Origin: Roseomonas sp. AR75
GTDB taxonomy: Bacteria; Pseudomonadota; Alphaproteobacteria; Acetobacterales; Acetobacteraceae
Assembly: GCF_005222815.1 (NCBI RefSeq)
Contig: NZ_STGB01000004.1
Span: 1,116,001-1,180,000 of the forward strand
DNA: 64,000 nucleotides
Reading direction: 5' to 3'
Both the position numbers and the translations under genes were made by a program. This document shows, in pieces, positions 55,806-63,995 of the stretch. Within the stretch, counting starts at the first letter, position 1; every line of letters begins with the position of its first letter. Under the pieces are notes generated by a model. That model was not told where the DNA came from. It did not search any database and worked only from the letters and a program-made list of their open reading frames with translations.

Positions 55806-56510
55806 ATGACCGCGACCCCCACGCTTCTCTTCCTGCCGGGACTGCTCTGCGATGCGCGCCTCTGGCGCGACCAGGTCGCGGCCTTCTCCGGCGACATCGC
55901 CTGCCGCGTCGCCGACCTTGCGCATGACGACAGCGTGGGCGCGATGGCGGCGCGCGCCTTGGCGTCCGTGCCGGGGGACGGCCCGATTGCCGTCTGCGGC
56001 CTGTCCATGGGCGGCTATGTCGCCTTCGAGGTCTGGCGCCATGCGCCGCAGCGGGTCGCGCGGCTGGCCCTGTTCGACACCTCCGCCCGCCCCGACACGC
56101 CGGAGCAGACCAGGCGGCGCCGCGCGCTGCTGGCGCTGTCCGAAAGCGGCATGTTCCGGGGCGTCACGCCGCGCCTGCTGCCGCAACTGCTGCATCCCGA
56201 CCATCTCGGCACACCGCTTGCCGCGGACGTCATGGCGATGGCCGAGCGCGTGGGCCGTCCTGCCTTCCACCGCCAGCAGCGCGCGATCATGCACCGCCCC
56301 GACAGCCGCCCGGACCTGCCGCGCATCGCGGTGCCGACGCTCGTCGGCGTCGGCGAAGGCGACATCCTGACGCCGCCGCACCTGGCGGAGGAGATGGCGG
56401 CGGCGATCCCCGCCGCGCAGCTCGTCCGCTTCGCCCACGCCGCCCACCTGCCCTCGATGGAGCAACCCGAGGCGGTGACGGCTGCGCTCCGCGATTGGCT
56501 CGCGCGATAG
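55806..56510 (+). CDS. Alpha/beta hydrolase
   Basis: A 234-aa single-domain alpha/beta hydrolase. It opens LLFLPGLLCDARLWRDQV (oxyanion region), has the nucleophile elbow CGLSMGGYVAFE (Ser near residue 60), acid GVGEGDILTPP and a late histidine in AHLPSMEQPE. This opening and HLPSMEQPE-type end occur in small carboxylesterases and BioH/PcaD-like proteins. The start at 55806 gives the compact family N-terminus. It diverges from the helicase and its stop abuts the convergent protease stop (TAG/CTA). Confidence 0.87.
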   Translation: MTATPTLLFLPGLLCDARLWRDQVAAFSGDIACRVADLAHDDSVGAMAARALASVPGDGPIAVCGLSMGGYVAFEVWRHAPQRVARLALFDTSARPDTPEQTRRRRALLALSESGMFRGVTPRLLPQLLHPDHLGTPLAADVMAMAERVGRPAFHRQQRAIMHRPDSRPDLPRIAVPTLVGVGEGDILTPPHLAEEMAAAIPAAQLVRFAHAAHLPSMEQPEAVTAALRDWLAR

Positions 56511-57371
56511 CTACCCCAGGCAGCGCAGGAACAGCACCGAGGGATGCACCTGCTCGCCGACCTCGGCGGGCGTGCGCGTGGCGGGGTCGGACAGCCGCGG
56601 CTCCACCCGGTTCTGCCGCAGGAACTGCAAGGCCTCGCTACCCTTCACGGCGAAGTTCACGTTCTGCGGGATGTCGCCGGTCTGCTGCGCAACGCGCTGC
56701 GCGTTCAGCTTCGAGACGATGACGCCCACCACATTGCCGCCGAGGTCGAGCAGCGGCCCGCCCGAATTGCCCGGCTGCACCGGCGCGCTGATCTGGTACT
56801 GCTGCTGGTTGTCGCGCAGCCCGGCCAGCGCGGAGATCTCGCCCGTGGTCAGTGTCGGGCCCGAGGAAAGCAGGCCGGCCAGAGGGAATCCATAGGTCAC
56901 GACGTTCTCGCCACGGCGAAGGTTGCCTTCGCGCCGGAAAGCCAGCGGCGGCCCGGCCTCGTTCGGCACCTCCAGCAGCGCCAGGTCGCGATTGCGGTCG
57001 GTCGCCAGCACGCGCGCCGTCAACTCGCGGCCATTGGCGGTGCGCAGCCGCACGCCGCGGCAATCATCCACCACATGGAAGTTGGTCAGCGCCCGCCCGG
57101 GTGCGACGACGAAGCCGGTGCCGGTGGACAGCGTCCGGCCGGTGCCGCCGGGCGGCGTGGGCGGCGGCGCGCCCGGCTTGCCTGCGACGGCGGGGGCCGG
57201 CGCCGTGGCCAGCGGCGGCGGCTTGGCGGAGGGCAAGGGCGGGAAGGCCGCCGGCGCAGGCTGCGCCCGCGGCATGTTGGATGGCGGCGGCTTGCCCGGC
57301 ACGTCCTGCGCCAGGGCGGCGCCGGCAGCCAGGCCGATCATCAGGGCAGGCAGGAGGGCGTTGCGGCGCAT
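56511..57371 (-). CDS. Periplasmic trypsin-like serine protease (HtrA-type, no PDZ)
   Basis: A 286-aa protein with a signal peptide (residues 1-21, ending ALAQ), a proline/alanine-rich linker (22-76) and a chymotrypsin-fold domain. The catalytic triad is readable as H99 (TNFHVVDD), D129 (DRNRDLALL) and S203 (QPGNSGGP). It lacks the PDZ domains of DegP and is closer to short single-domain family members. The start at 57371 is preferred because it begins the signal peptide. C104 and a late cysteine could form a disulfide. It may act in periplasmic protein quality control. Confidence 0.87.
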   Translation of the reverse strand: MRRNALLPALMIGLAAGAALAQDVPGKPPPSNMPRAQPAPAAFPPLPSAKPPPLATAPAPAVAGKPGAPPPTPPGGTGRTLSTGTGFVVAPGRALTNFHVVDDCRGVRLRTANGRELTARVLATDRNRDLALLEVPNEAGPPLAFRREGNLRRGENVVTYGFPLAGLLSSGPTLTTGEISALAGLRDNQQQYQISAPVQPGNSGGPLLDLGGNVVGVIVSKLNAQRVAQQTGDIPQNVNFAVKGSEALQFLRQNRVEPRLSDPATRTPAEVGEQVHPSVLFLRCLG

Positions 57372-57452
57372 CGTGAGGGAACCATGCCGAGAGCGAAGCA
57401 TCACGGTCAATCGTGGCGGATGTTCGTTACTGTCAGCCTTCCTGCCGCCGCG

Positions 57453-58217
57453 TCACAGCAGCCCTTCGCGCCGGAACGAAAGATGCCGCCCGTTGCCGAT
57501 GATCAGGTGGTCGTGCAGCACGATCCCGAGCGCGGCGGCGGCAGCCTTCACCTCCGCCGTCATCTCGATGTCGGCGCGGGACGGTGTCGGATCGCCGCTC
57601 GGGTGGTTGTGCACCAGGATCAGCGCGGTCGCGCCGAGTTCCAGCGCGCGCTTCACCACCTCCCGCGGATAGACCGGCGTGTGGTTGACGGTGCCGCGCG
57701 CCTGCGCCTCGTCCGCGATCAGCCGGTTCTTCGTATCCAGAAAGATGACCCGGAACTGCTCGATCGGCTCCCGTGCCAGCGCTGCGGTCAGGTAGGCGAG
57801 CAGCCTGTCCCAGTTGTTCAGCACCGGCAGTTCCTGCGCCTCGGTGCGCAGCATAGCGAGTGCCGCGGCCTGCGCCGCCTTGATGGTGCCGGCGGCGCCG
57901 GGGCCGACGCGCTCCACCTCCTGCAACTCCTCCGGCCGGGCGGCCAGCACGCGGGCCAGGCTGCCGAAGCGGGCGATCAGCGCCTTGGCGACCGGCTTGG
58001 TGTCCTGCCGCGGATAATTGGCGAACAGCAGGACCTCCAGCACCTCATACTCGGCCAGCGCCTCCGCGCCGCGCGCCAACAGGCGTTCGCGGATGCGCTC
58101 GCGATGGCCGAGATGGCCAGGCGCTGGCTCCGGCCCGGGCGTGCCAAAGACCGCCTCGGGCGCGAAGTCCAGCAGGTCGGGTCCGGCCTCCGCGAATTGC
58201 CTTGGTCTGCGCGCCAT
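57453..58217 (-). CDS. radC: RadC-family JAB/MPN domain protein
   Basis: A 254-aa protein. The N-terminal helix-hairpin-helix-like region (about 35-120) includes HRERIRERLL and EVLEVLLFANYPRQDTKPVAKAL. The C-terminal JAMM domain has the EQFRVIFLDTKN strand and LVHNHPSGDPTPSRAD (metal motif HxH-S-D). RadC/YeeS proteins are widespread, and despite the name a role in DNA repair is not established. It follows the map gene on the same strand, an arrangement frequent in alphaproteobacteria. Confidence 0.92.
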   Translation of the reverse strand: MARRPRQFAEAGPDLLDFAPEAVFGTPGPEPAPGHLGHRERIRERLLARGAEALAEYEVLEVLLFANYPRQDTKPVAKALIARFGSLARVLAARPEELQEVERVGPGAAGTIKAAQAAALAMLRTEAQELPVLNNWDRLLAYLTAALAREPIEQFRVIFLDTKNRLIADEAQARGTVNHTPVYPREVVKRALELGATALILVHNHPSGDPTPSRADIEMTAEVKAAAAALGIVLHDHLIIGNGRHLSFRREGLL

Positions 58218-58250
58218 GCACGCGCAGCCTGCACGGACCCAGGCGGATAT

Positions 58251-58430
58251 TCAACCAGTGAGCGTCGTTTCCGCGCCCTTGATGACCAGCCTGCCCCAGC
58301 CGAGCCCGCAGTGGCGCGGCGACCCCTTGGGCCGGGCGAATCGCACGATGCCCGGTCGAAGCGCCGCGATCGCGGCGAAGGCATGTGCCTCGACGAGAAC
58401 GGATGCAGCGCGCAGCAACTGGAGCGTCAC
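58251..58430 (-). CDS. Possible small protein between map and radC (59 aa)
   Basis: A GTG-initiated 59-codon frame starts 18 bp after the map stop and ends 33 bp before radC. Its product ends with RFARPKGSPRHCGLGWGRLVIKG. Third positions of its codons are mostly G/C, as in neighbouring real genes, and the spacing suits an operon, but no ribosome-binding site or known family is recognised. Treat it as tentative. Confidence 0.3.
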   Translation of the reverse strand: MTLQLLRAASVLVEAHAFAAIAALRPGIVRFARPKGSPRHCGLGWGRLVIKGAETTLTG

Positions 58431-58447
58431 GCCGTGCGGCGCGGCGA

Positions 58448-59254
58448 TCAGGCGCGGTAGGGCGGGCGGTGCAGCCCGGCGGGCGAGACTGTGAAGATCT
58501 CCACCCCGTCCTCGGTCACGCCGACCATGTGCTCGAACTGCGCGGAGAGGGAGCGGTCGCGCGTCACGGCCGTCCAGCCGTCGTCCAGGATCTTCACCTC
58601 CGGCCGCCCGGCATTCACCATCGGCTCCACGGTAAAGAACATGCCGGGCTTCAGTTGCGGGCCTTCGCCGGGGCGGCCGAAATGCAGCACGTTCGGCGGC
58701 TCGTGGAAGCGGCGCCCGATGCCGTGGCCGCAGAAGTCGCGCACCACGGAGAAGCGGTTCTTCTCGACGAAGGCCTGGATCGCGTGGCCGATATCGCCGA
58801 GCGTCGCGCCTGGGCGGATCGCCGCGATGCCGCGCATCATCGCCTCATAGGTCACGTCCATCAGCAGCCGCGACTTGGTGGAGGCCGTGCCCGCCACGTA
58901 CATGCGGCTGGTGTCGCCATGCCAGCCATCGAGGATGACGGTGACGTCGATGTTGACGATGTCGCCCTCGGCCAGCACGCGCTCGCCCGGGATGCCGTGG
59001 CAGACCACGTGGTTGATCGAGGTGCAGGAGGACTTCGTGTAGCCGCGATAGCCGAGCGTCGCCGGCGTCGCGTGGTTCGCAACGACGAAGTCATGGATGA
59101 TGCGGTCGATCTGCTCGGTCGTCACGCCGGGCTTCACATGCGGCGTGATCATGTCGAGCGTCTCCGCCGCCAACTGGCCGGCGCGCCGCATGCCCGCGAA
59201 ATCCTCGGGGCGATGGAGGGTGATGCGGCGGGCCTCGCCGCTCTGCTGTTCCAT
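58448..59254 (-). CDS. map: Methionine aminopeptidase type I
   Basis: A 268-aa cytosolic metalloprotease that removes N-terminal methionine from new proteins. The five metal ligands are visible: Asp in VNIDVTVI, Asp in GWHGDTSRM, His in CGHGIGRRFHEPP, Glu in FTVEPM and Glu in QFEHMVG. CTSINHVVCHGIP is the family substrate-pocket signature. The start at 59254 (MEQQSGEARR) follows AGAGAG; the open frame could begin 31 codons upstream but that adds a non-conserved leader. It heads map, the small ORF and radC. Confidence 0.94.
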   Translation of the reverse strand: MEQQSGEARRITLHRPEDFAGMRRAGQLAAETLDMITPHVKPGVTTEQIDRIIHDFVVANHATPATLGYRGYTKSSCTSINHVVCHGIPGERVLAEGDIVNIDVTVILDGWHGDTSRMYVAGTASTKSRLLMDVTYEAMMRGIAAIRPGATLGDIGHAIQAFVEKNRFSVVRDFCGHGIGRRFHEPPNVLHFGRPGEGPQLKPGMFFTVEPMVNAGRPEVKILDDGWTAVTRDRSLSAQFEHMVGVTEDGVEIFTVSPAGLHRPPYRA

Positions 59255-59546
59255 TCTCTCTAAGAAATCCGGGCGCGGTCTCGGGAACCGGCCGAAGATG
59301 CGCGTCGGCCCCTGCCATTGCAAGGCGCGAGGCGGCAGGGCGGCCATGCACGCGAGGGGCGTGCGATTGTCTCAATCTTAAGACGGCGCGTGGCAGGGAG
59401 GGGCAATCCGCAAGGAAGGTTCGCCCGATGGTCTCCTGCACGCCCCGCTCGCTCCTCGGCCCGGTCCGCCGCGCCGTGCAGGCCAAGGTGGCCGGGACGG
59501 GCTGCTGCTGCGCAGGCGATGGCGCGACGCCGCAGGCTGACGCCCT
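59255..59546. other. Intergenic region upstream of map, no convincing gene
   Basis: About 290 bp separate map from the methyltransferase stop. A short palindrome TCTTAAGA sits at 59376-59383 in an AT-richer patch that could be the map promoter. A plus-strand frame from 59428 begins with a cysteine-rich stretch but runs antisense into the methyltransferase and shows no conserved domain. Confidence 0.4.
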
Positions 59547-60437
59547 TCAGCCCGGCCGCTCGCCGGTCTTGCGCTCCACCGTGCCGAGCGCCTCGGCCAG
59601 GCGATGCGTCGCGCTGCCGGGGCGCGCGGGCTTCTGCTGGCTCTCATGCGGTGCCCAGGCCGTCAGCATCAGCAGGCGCAGGCTGGGCGTGATGCCCTCC
59701 GGCCCCTGTGGCAGCGCGGCGGCGGCCATCGGGAACAGGGCGCGCGGCGGCGTCCGGCGATCGGCGGCCAGCGTCGCATTCGCCTCCCCCGCGGCGCGGA
59801 GGTCGCGGAACAGGCCGAGCGCGGTCCGGTAGGCGATCGGCACCTCCTCCTGGTCCGCCACCGGCAAAGCGAAGCCGGCGCGCTGCAGCAGCCCGGCAGC
59901 GTCGCGCAGATCGGGGAAGGGAGACACGCGCGGCGAGATGCCCCCGCGCAGCGCTGTCTCCGATTCCGCCAGCGCCGTGCGCAGCGGCTGCAGGGTCCCG
60001 AGCCCCGGCAGGGATGCCAGGAAGAGACCGTCCGGCGCCAAGGCCCGGCGGATCTGGATCAGCGCGCCAGGCAGGTCGTTCACCCAGTGCAGCGAAAGGC
60101 TCGCCACGATCAGGTCGAAGCTCGCGGGCGCGAAGGGCAGGACTTCCTCATCCGCCGAGACCGGCAGGCCGCCGCCATGCTCCGCCATGGCCGGCGACAG
60201 GTCCGCCGAGACCACGAACGGAATTCCTCGCGCGGCCAGGCGCGGCGCGATGGCCCCGCGCCCGCCCAGGTCCAGCGCGCGCGCGAAGCGCCGTGTCGTG
60301 TCGTCCAGCCGGTCGAGCAGCCTGTCCGCGCAATCCTCCAGGATCGGCGCGACGGCGCCGACCGTCCGCGCCGCCCGGTCGCGCCGCAGCCGCACCAGGC
60401 GGCGGTCGAAGACCTGCATCGGATCGGGGCCTGGCAT
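59547..60437 (-). CDS. SAM-dependent methyltransferase, BioC/NDUFAF5-like
   Basis: A 296-aa class I methyltransferase. MQVFDRRLVRLRRDRAA near the start is typical of the alphaproteobacterial/mitochondrial NDUFAF5-like branch. The SAM motif is ALDLGGRGAIAPRLA with downstream SADLSPAMAE, and FDLIVASLSLHWVNDLPGAL matches the BioC/NDUFAF5 post-SAM segment. NDUFAF5 hydroxylates an arginine in complex I, whereas BioC methylates malonyl-ACP; sequence alone does not settle which applies. Start 60437 is used, 60419 is also possible. It diverges from the cysteine dioxygenase gene across a palindromic repeat. Confidence 0.85.
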   Translation of the reverse strand: MPGPDPMQVFDRRLVRLRRDRAARTVGAVAPILEDCADRLLDRLDDTTRRFARALDLGGRGAIAPRLAARGIPFVVSADLSPAMAEHGGGLPVSADEEVLPFAPASFDLIVASLSLHWVNDLPGALIQIRRALAPDGLFLASLPGLGTLQPLRTALAESETALRGGISPRVSPFPDLRDAAGLLQRAGFALPVADQEEVPIAYRTALGLFRDLRAAGEANATLAADRRTPPRALFPMAAAALPQGPEGITPSLRLLMLTAWAPHESQQKPARPGSATHRLAEALGTVERKTGERPG

Positions 60438-60503
60438 GCCGGGCAGATGCGCCCGCTTCGCCAGCGGGGCAAGGCGGAGTAAGCTTTGCTCCGGAAGGCT
60501 CTG

Positions 60504-60554
60504 GCGGCCCGATGACCGGAGGGGTGTCAGCCCCGCCGGTCTGAATCGGCCCGC
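60504..60554 (-). repeat. REP-like 51-bp palindromic repeat, copy B
   Basis: Reverse-oriented copy of the element at 48601. On the minus strand it starts GCGGGCCGATTCAGACC and ends GGTCATCGGGCCGC. The seven differences lie mostly in the loop or inner stem, while the outer stem is kept. It lies between divergent genes, so it cannot serve only as a terminator and is better seen as a dispersed extragenic palindrome. Confidence 0.8.
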
Positions 60555-60578
60555 CCGACAGGCATAGGGAGTGCCAAG

Positions 60579-61193
60579 ATGAACGCCACCGATGTCACCG
60601 CGGCCCGAACCGCCGCCGTTGCATCCACCGTGGACCGCATTCGCGCCATCGAGGCGAGGGAGGGCGTCACCCGCGCCTCGCTCTCGAAGATCCGCGACGA
60701 ACTGCTGAAGCTCGCCGCGCAGGAGCACCTGTTCCCCTCCGCCAACTTCCCGCCGCCGCCGGAGGGCCAGAAGGGCTCGAACCGCTACCTGCTGCAGGAG
60801 GATCCGGGCAACCGCTTCGCGCTCTACATGAACGCGCTCAATCCCGGGAACACGACCAAGCCGCATGACCACACCACCTGGGCCGTCGTCGTCGCGGTGG
60901 ACGGGCAGGAACTGAACAAGGTCTATGAGCGCACCGATGACGGCTCCGACCCGGAGAAGTGCGCGTTGCGCGTGCGGGAGGAGGTCATGGTGGAGCCCGG
61001 CCGCGGCATCTGCCTGATGCCGGAGGACATCCACTCCATCCACACCACCGGCAGCGTGCCCACGCGACACCTGCACATGTATGGCCTGGCGCTGGAGAAG
61101 CTGGACAACCGCAAGGGCTACGATCCGGAGACGGGCGCGGTCGTGCCGTACAACAAGAACTTCATGAAGCCCACCGCGACCGCGAAGGCCTGA
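60579..61193 (+). CDS. Cysteine dioxygenase-family thiol dioxygenase
   Basis: A 204-aa cupin-type iron dioxygenase. Ligands H96 and H98 are in KPHDHTTW, with the third histidine H155 (or H152) in DIHSIHTTG. The family oxidises cysteine to cysteine sulfinate; bacterial relatives include 3-mercaptopropionate dioxygenase. The gene is 5 bp before a multi-rhodanese gene, tying it to sulfur metabolism. Confidence 0.88.
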   Translation: MNATDVTAARTAAVASTVDRIRAIEAREGVTRASLSKIRDELLKLAAQEHLFPSANFPPPPEGQKGSNRYLLQEDPGNRFALYMNALNPGNTTKPHDHTTWAVVVAVDGQELNKVYERTDDGSDPEKCALRVREEVMVEPGRGICLMPEDIHSIHTTGSVPTRHLHMYGLALEKLDNRKGYDPETGAVVPYNKNFMKPTATAKA

Positions 61194-61198
61194 ACCCC

Positions 61199-62773
61199 AT
61201 GGCTGCCCCGCGCGTCGCGCCGGCGACGCTCAAGGCCTGGCTCCGGGATGGCGCCGAACTCGCCATCCTCGATGCGCGGGAGGAAGGCGAGTTCAGCACC
61301 GGGCACCTGTTCTGGGCGGTGCCCTGCCCGCTGTCCGTCGCCGAGCTGCGCGCCCCCGCCCTGTTGCCGCGGCGCGACGTCCGCGTGGTCTGCACCGATG
61401 CCGGCGAGGGCCACGCCGACCGCCTCGCCACCGTGCTGAACGGCATCGGATGCCCGAACACGCATGTGCTCGAAGGCGGCACCGCAGGCTGGGTCGCGGC
61501 CGGCTACGAGCTGTTCTCCGGGATCAACGTGCCGTCCAAGGCCTTCGGCGAATGGGTCGAGCATCACTACGGCACGCCCTCCGTCGATGCGGCGGAGCTG
61601 CACGCCCTGCAGCAGGCCGGCACGGATCTGGTCGTCGTGGACAGCCGGCCGCTGCCGGAATTCCGCAACATGTCGATCCCCGGCGCCATCAACGTGCCTG
61701 GCGCCGAGCTGGCCTATCGCGTGCCATCCCTCGTCACGCGGCCGGACACGCTGGTGGTGGTGAATTGCGCCGGCCGCACGCGATCGATCCTCGGCGCCGA
61801 GAGCCTGCGCCAGGCGGAGTTGCCGAACCGCGTGGTCGCGCTGCGCAACGGCACGATGGGCTGGGAGCTGGCGGGCTTCGCCTGCAACCGCGGACGGGAG
61901 GAGCGCTATCCCGCCGGCACGCCCGCCGATGCGGAGGCAAGCCTTTCCCGTGCGCGGCGCTTCTCGTCGCGGCAGGGCGCGAAGGTGATCGACCTGGATG
62001 GCCTGCATCGGCTGCGCGCGGAGACGCGGCATACGACCTACCTCTTCGACGTGCGCGATCCCGCCGAGTTCGCGGCGGGACACCTGGCCGGGGCCCGCAG
62101 CGCCCCGGGCGGGCAGCTCGTGCAGGCCACCGACCAATGGGTGGCGGTGCGGCATGCGCGCATCGTCGTGGCGGACGACACCGGCACCCGCGCGCACATG
62201 ACGGCGGGCTGGCTGCGCCAGCTCGGCGGCTGGGAGGTCTTCGTGCTGGAAGGGGCGATGGCCGGACGGCAGGAAACCAGCCTGCCGCCCACCCTGCCGC
62301 CGGCGACGCCGCGCGTCTCGGTGGCGGAGCTTGCAGCGCTGCTCGGCGAAGGCGGTGCGAGCGTGGTGGATCTCGGCCGCTCGCTCGCCTTCCGCGCGGG
62401 TCACATCCCCGGCGCGGTCTGGGGCGTGCGCACCCGGCTGCGCGGCATCGCGGCGAAGCTGCCGACCGACCGGCGCGTGGTGGTGGTGGCGCCCGATCCG
62501 TCCCTGGCGGCGCTCGGCGTGGCGGAGCTGCGCGGGCTGGTGCCGATGCCCGTCGCGGCGCTTGAGGGCGGCACCGCCGCCTGGGCCGAGGCCGGATTCC
62601 CGATCCATGCCGACCGGAACGATCCGCCAGACGAGGCCTGCGTGGATGCCTGGCTCCGCCCGTATGACCGCAACCACGGCGTGGAGCAGGCGATGCGCGC
62701 CTATCTGAGTTGGGAGGTGGAACTGGTCCGCCAGATCGAGCGCGACGGCGACGCGAAGTTCGGGCAGTGGTGA
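61199..62773 (+). CDS. Four-domain rhodanese-like sulfurtransferase
   Basis: A 524-aa protein made of four consecutive rhodanese domains (about 8-105, 128-228, 262-355, 373-472) and a C-terminal helical tail. Domain 1 has a cysteine loop VVCTDAGEGH (C65), domain 2 VVNCAGRTRS (C190). Domains 3 and 4 have lost the cysteine, reading VVADDTGTR (326-327 acidic) and VVAPDPSLA (P432). So two domains may transfer sulfur and two are structural. It is co-transcribed with the thiol dioxygenase 5 bp upstream; together they fit oxidation or disposal of a thiol, with sulfane sulfur handled by the rhodanese. Confidence 0.9.
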   Translation: MAAPRVAPATLKAWLRDGAELAILDAREEGEFSTGHLFWAVPCPLSVAELRAPALLPRRDVRVVCTDAGEGHADRLATVLNGIGCPNTHVLEGGTAGWVAAGYELFSGINVPSKAFGEWVEHHYGTPSVDAAELHALQQAGTDLVVVDSRPLPEFRNMSIPGAINVPGAELAYRVPSLVTRPDTLVVVNCAGRTRSILGAESLRQAELPNRVVALRNGTMGWELAGFACNRGREERYPAGTPADAEASLSRARRFSSRQGAKVIDLDGLHRLRAETRHTTYLFDVRDPAEFAAGHLAGARSAPGGQLVQATDQWVAVRHARIVVADDTGTRAHMTAGWLRQLGGWEVFVLEGAMAGRQETSLPPTLPPATPRVSVAELAALLGEGGASVVDLGRSLAFRAGHIPGAVWGVRTRLRGIAAKLPTDRRVVVVAPDPSLAALGVAELRGLVPMPVAALEGGTAAWAEAGFPIHADRNDPPDEACVDAWLRPYDRNHGVEQAMRAYLSWEVELVRQIERDGDAKFGQW

Positions 62774-62801
62774 AGCGAACCCATAGCGCCGCCCTCTCCC
62801 T

Positions 62802-62867
62802 CCCCCGCAGTGCGGGGGGTTCGACGCACCGCTTCGAACGCCGAAGTTGCGGCGGCCTGCCGCCGCA
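62802..62867 (+). repeat. Two hairpins between the rhodanese and comF genes
   Basis: CCCCCGC-AGT-GCGGGGG (62802-62818) and TGCGGCGGC-CT-GCCGCCGCA (62848-62867) are perfect inverted repeats of 7 and 9 bp. The stretch CCCTCTCCCTCCCCC to GGTCGGGGTGGGGGC around them resembles extragenic palindromic elements. The second hairpin starts one base after the putative comF start codon. No T-tract follows either, so termination is uncertain. Confidence 0.55.
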
Positions 62868-63671
62868 TACGCAGGCTGGTCGGGGTGGGGGCAGCGCCGC
62901 CTGAATCCGGCGCGGCAGGTCTTCCACCGCCTGGGCGGCGCCGTCCTCGACGCGCTGCTGCCGCCGCACTGCCTGACCTGCGACAACCCGGTGGAGCGGC
63001 AGGGCACGCTCTGCGCCACCTGCTGGCGCGACCTGCACCTGCTCACCCCGCCCTTCTGCGCCTGCTGCGGCGTGCCCTTCCTGCATGCTGGCCAGGCCGG
63101 GCCGGGCGGGCTCTGCCCCGCCTGCCTGGAACGGCGCCCGGTCTACCACGTCGCCCGCGCCGCGTTCCGCTACGACGCGGGCGCGAAGCGCCTGCTGCTG
63201 CCCTTCAAGCATGCCGACCGCACCGACCTCGCCGCCACCCTCGCCGGCCAGATGGCGCGCGCGGCGCCGGATCTTCTGGCGCGCGCCGATCTGCTGGCGC
63301 CGGTGCCGCTGCATTGGCGGCGTCTCGTCTCGCGCCGCTACAACCAGGCGGCCCTGCTGTCCGGCGCCCTGGCGCGACATGGCCGCAAACCCTGGATTCC
63401 GGACCTCCTGCGCCGCACGCGTCCGACGCCGAGCCTCGGCGAACGCGGCGCGGCGGAGCGGGCGCTGCTGGTGGAGGGCGCCTTCGCGGTGCGGGCTGCG
63501 GCGCGTGCGCGCATCGCCGGAAGCCGCGTGCTGCTGGTGGACGACGTGATGACCTCGGGCGCCACGGTGGAGGCCTGTGCCGAGGCCCTGCTCGCCGCCG
63601 GCGCCCGGGCCGTGGATGTGCTCGCTGCCGCCCGCGTGCCGGACCCGCGGCTCGAGGGCGGGCGCCCTTGA
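62847..63671 (+). CDS. comF: ComF-family amidophosphoribosyltransferase-like protein
   Basis: A 274-aa protein. N-terminal zinc-ribbon cysteines (CLTC, CATCW, CACCG, CPACL between residues about 42 and 93) precede a PRT domain with the PRPP loop VLLVDDVMTSGAT (about 230-242). In naturally competent bacteria ComF aids DNA uptake; elsewhere its biochemical role is unclear. The only classical start codon before the first CxxC is TTG 62847, which lies inside a hairpin, so the start may be misread or translation may be weak. Confidence 0.88.
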   Translation: MRRPAAAYAGWSGWGQRRLNPARQVFHRLGGAVLDALLPPHCLTCDNPVERQGTLCATCWRDLHLLTPPFCACCGVPFLHAGQAGPGGLCPACLERRPVYHVARAAFRYDAGAKRLLLPFKHADRTDLAATLAGQMARAAPDLLARADLLAPVPLHWRRLVSRRYNQAALLSGALARHGRKPWIPDLLRRTRPTPSLGERGAAERALLVEGAFAVRAAARARIAGSRVLLVDDVMTSGATVEACAEALLAAGARAVDVLAAARVPDPRLEGGRP

Positions 63672-63703
63672 CGGCGGCCGCGCGCGGCGCGACCTGAGGG
63701 CGC

Positions 63704-63961
63704 ATGGCCAAGGTGGAAATCTACGTCCAGGACTTCTGCCCGTACTGCGCGCGGGCGGTGTCCCTGTTCCAGAAGAAGGGCGTTCCCTTCGAGGAGATCT
63801 ACGCCCCGCACGGCTCCGCCGCGCGGAGGCAGGCGATGGAGCGTTCCGGCGGGCGCACCACCGTCCCGCAGGTCTTCATCGACGGCCGGCATATCGGCGG
63901 GTCGGACGACCTGCTGGCGCTGGACCGCAAGGGCGGGCTGGACCCGCTGCTGGCGGGGTGA
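63704..63961 (+). CDS. grxC: Glutaredoxin 3
   Basis: An 85-aa dithiol glutaredoxin with active site CPYC (C12, C15), the TVPQVFIDG cis-proline loop (about 53-61) and the GGSDDL glutathione-binding motif (about 65-70). It reduces disulfides using glutathione. Length is standard for GrxC. It follows comF by 33 bp in the same direction, an alphaproteobacterial arrangement. The following 39 bases hold a CIRCE element. Confidence 0.95.
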   Translation: MAKVEIYVQDFCPYCARAVSLFQKKGVPFEEIYAPHGSAARRQAMERSGGRTTVPQVFIDGRHIGGSDDLLALDRKGGLDPLLAG

Positions 63962-63968
63962 CCGGGTG

Positions 63969-63995
63969 CTGGCACTCGCCAAGGCAGAGTGCCAG
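63969..63995 (+). promoter_or_regulatory. CIRCE element (HrcA operator)
   Basis: CTGGCACTC, nine bases, GAGTGCCAG form a perfect 9-bp inverted repeat with a 9-base spacer. This is the architecture of CIRCE (TTAGCACTC-N9-GAGTGCTAA) with only the outer two positions of each arm altered, always symmetrically. HrcA binds CIRCE to repress groESL and sometimes dnaKJ or hrcA operons. The gene it controls must start right of the window, so a groES-groEL or other heat-shock operon is predicted there. Confidence 0.88.

Noticed and set aside
59428..59832. Plus-strand frame beginning with a cysteine-rich stretch
   Set aside because: Most of it is antisense to the BioC-like methyltransferase and no conserved motif is present.
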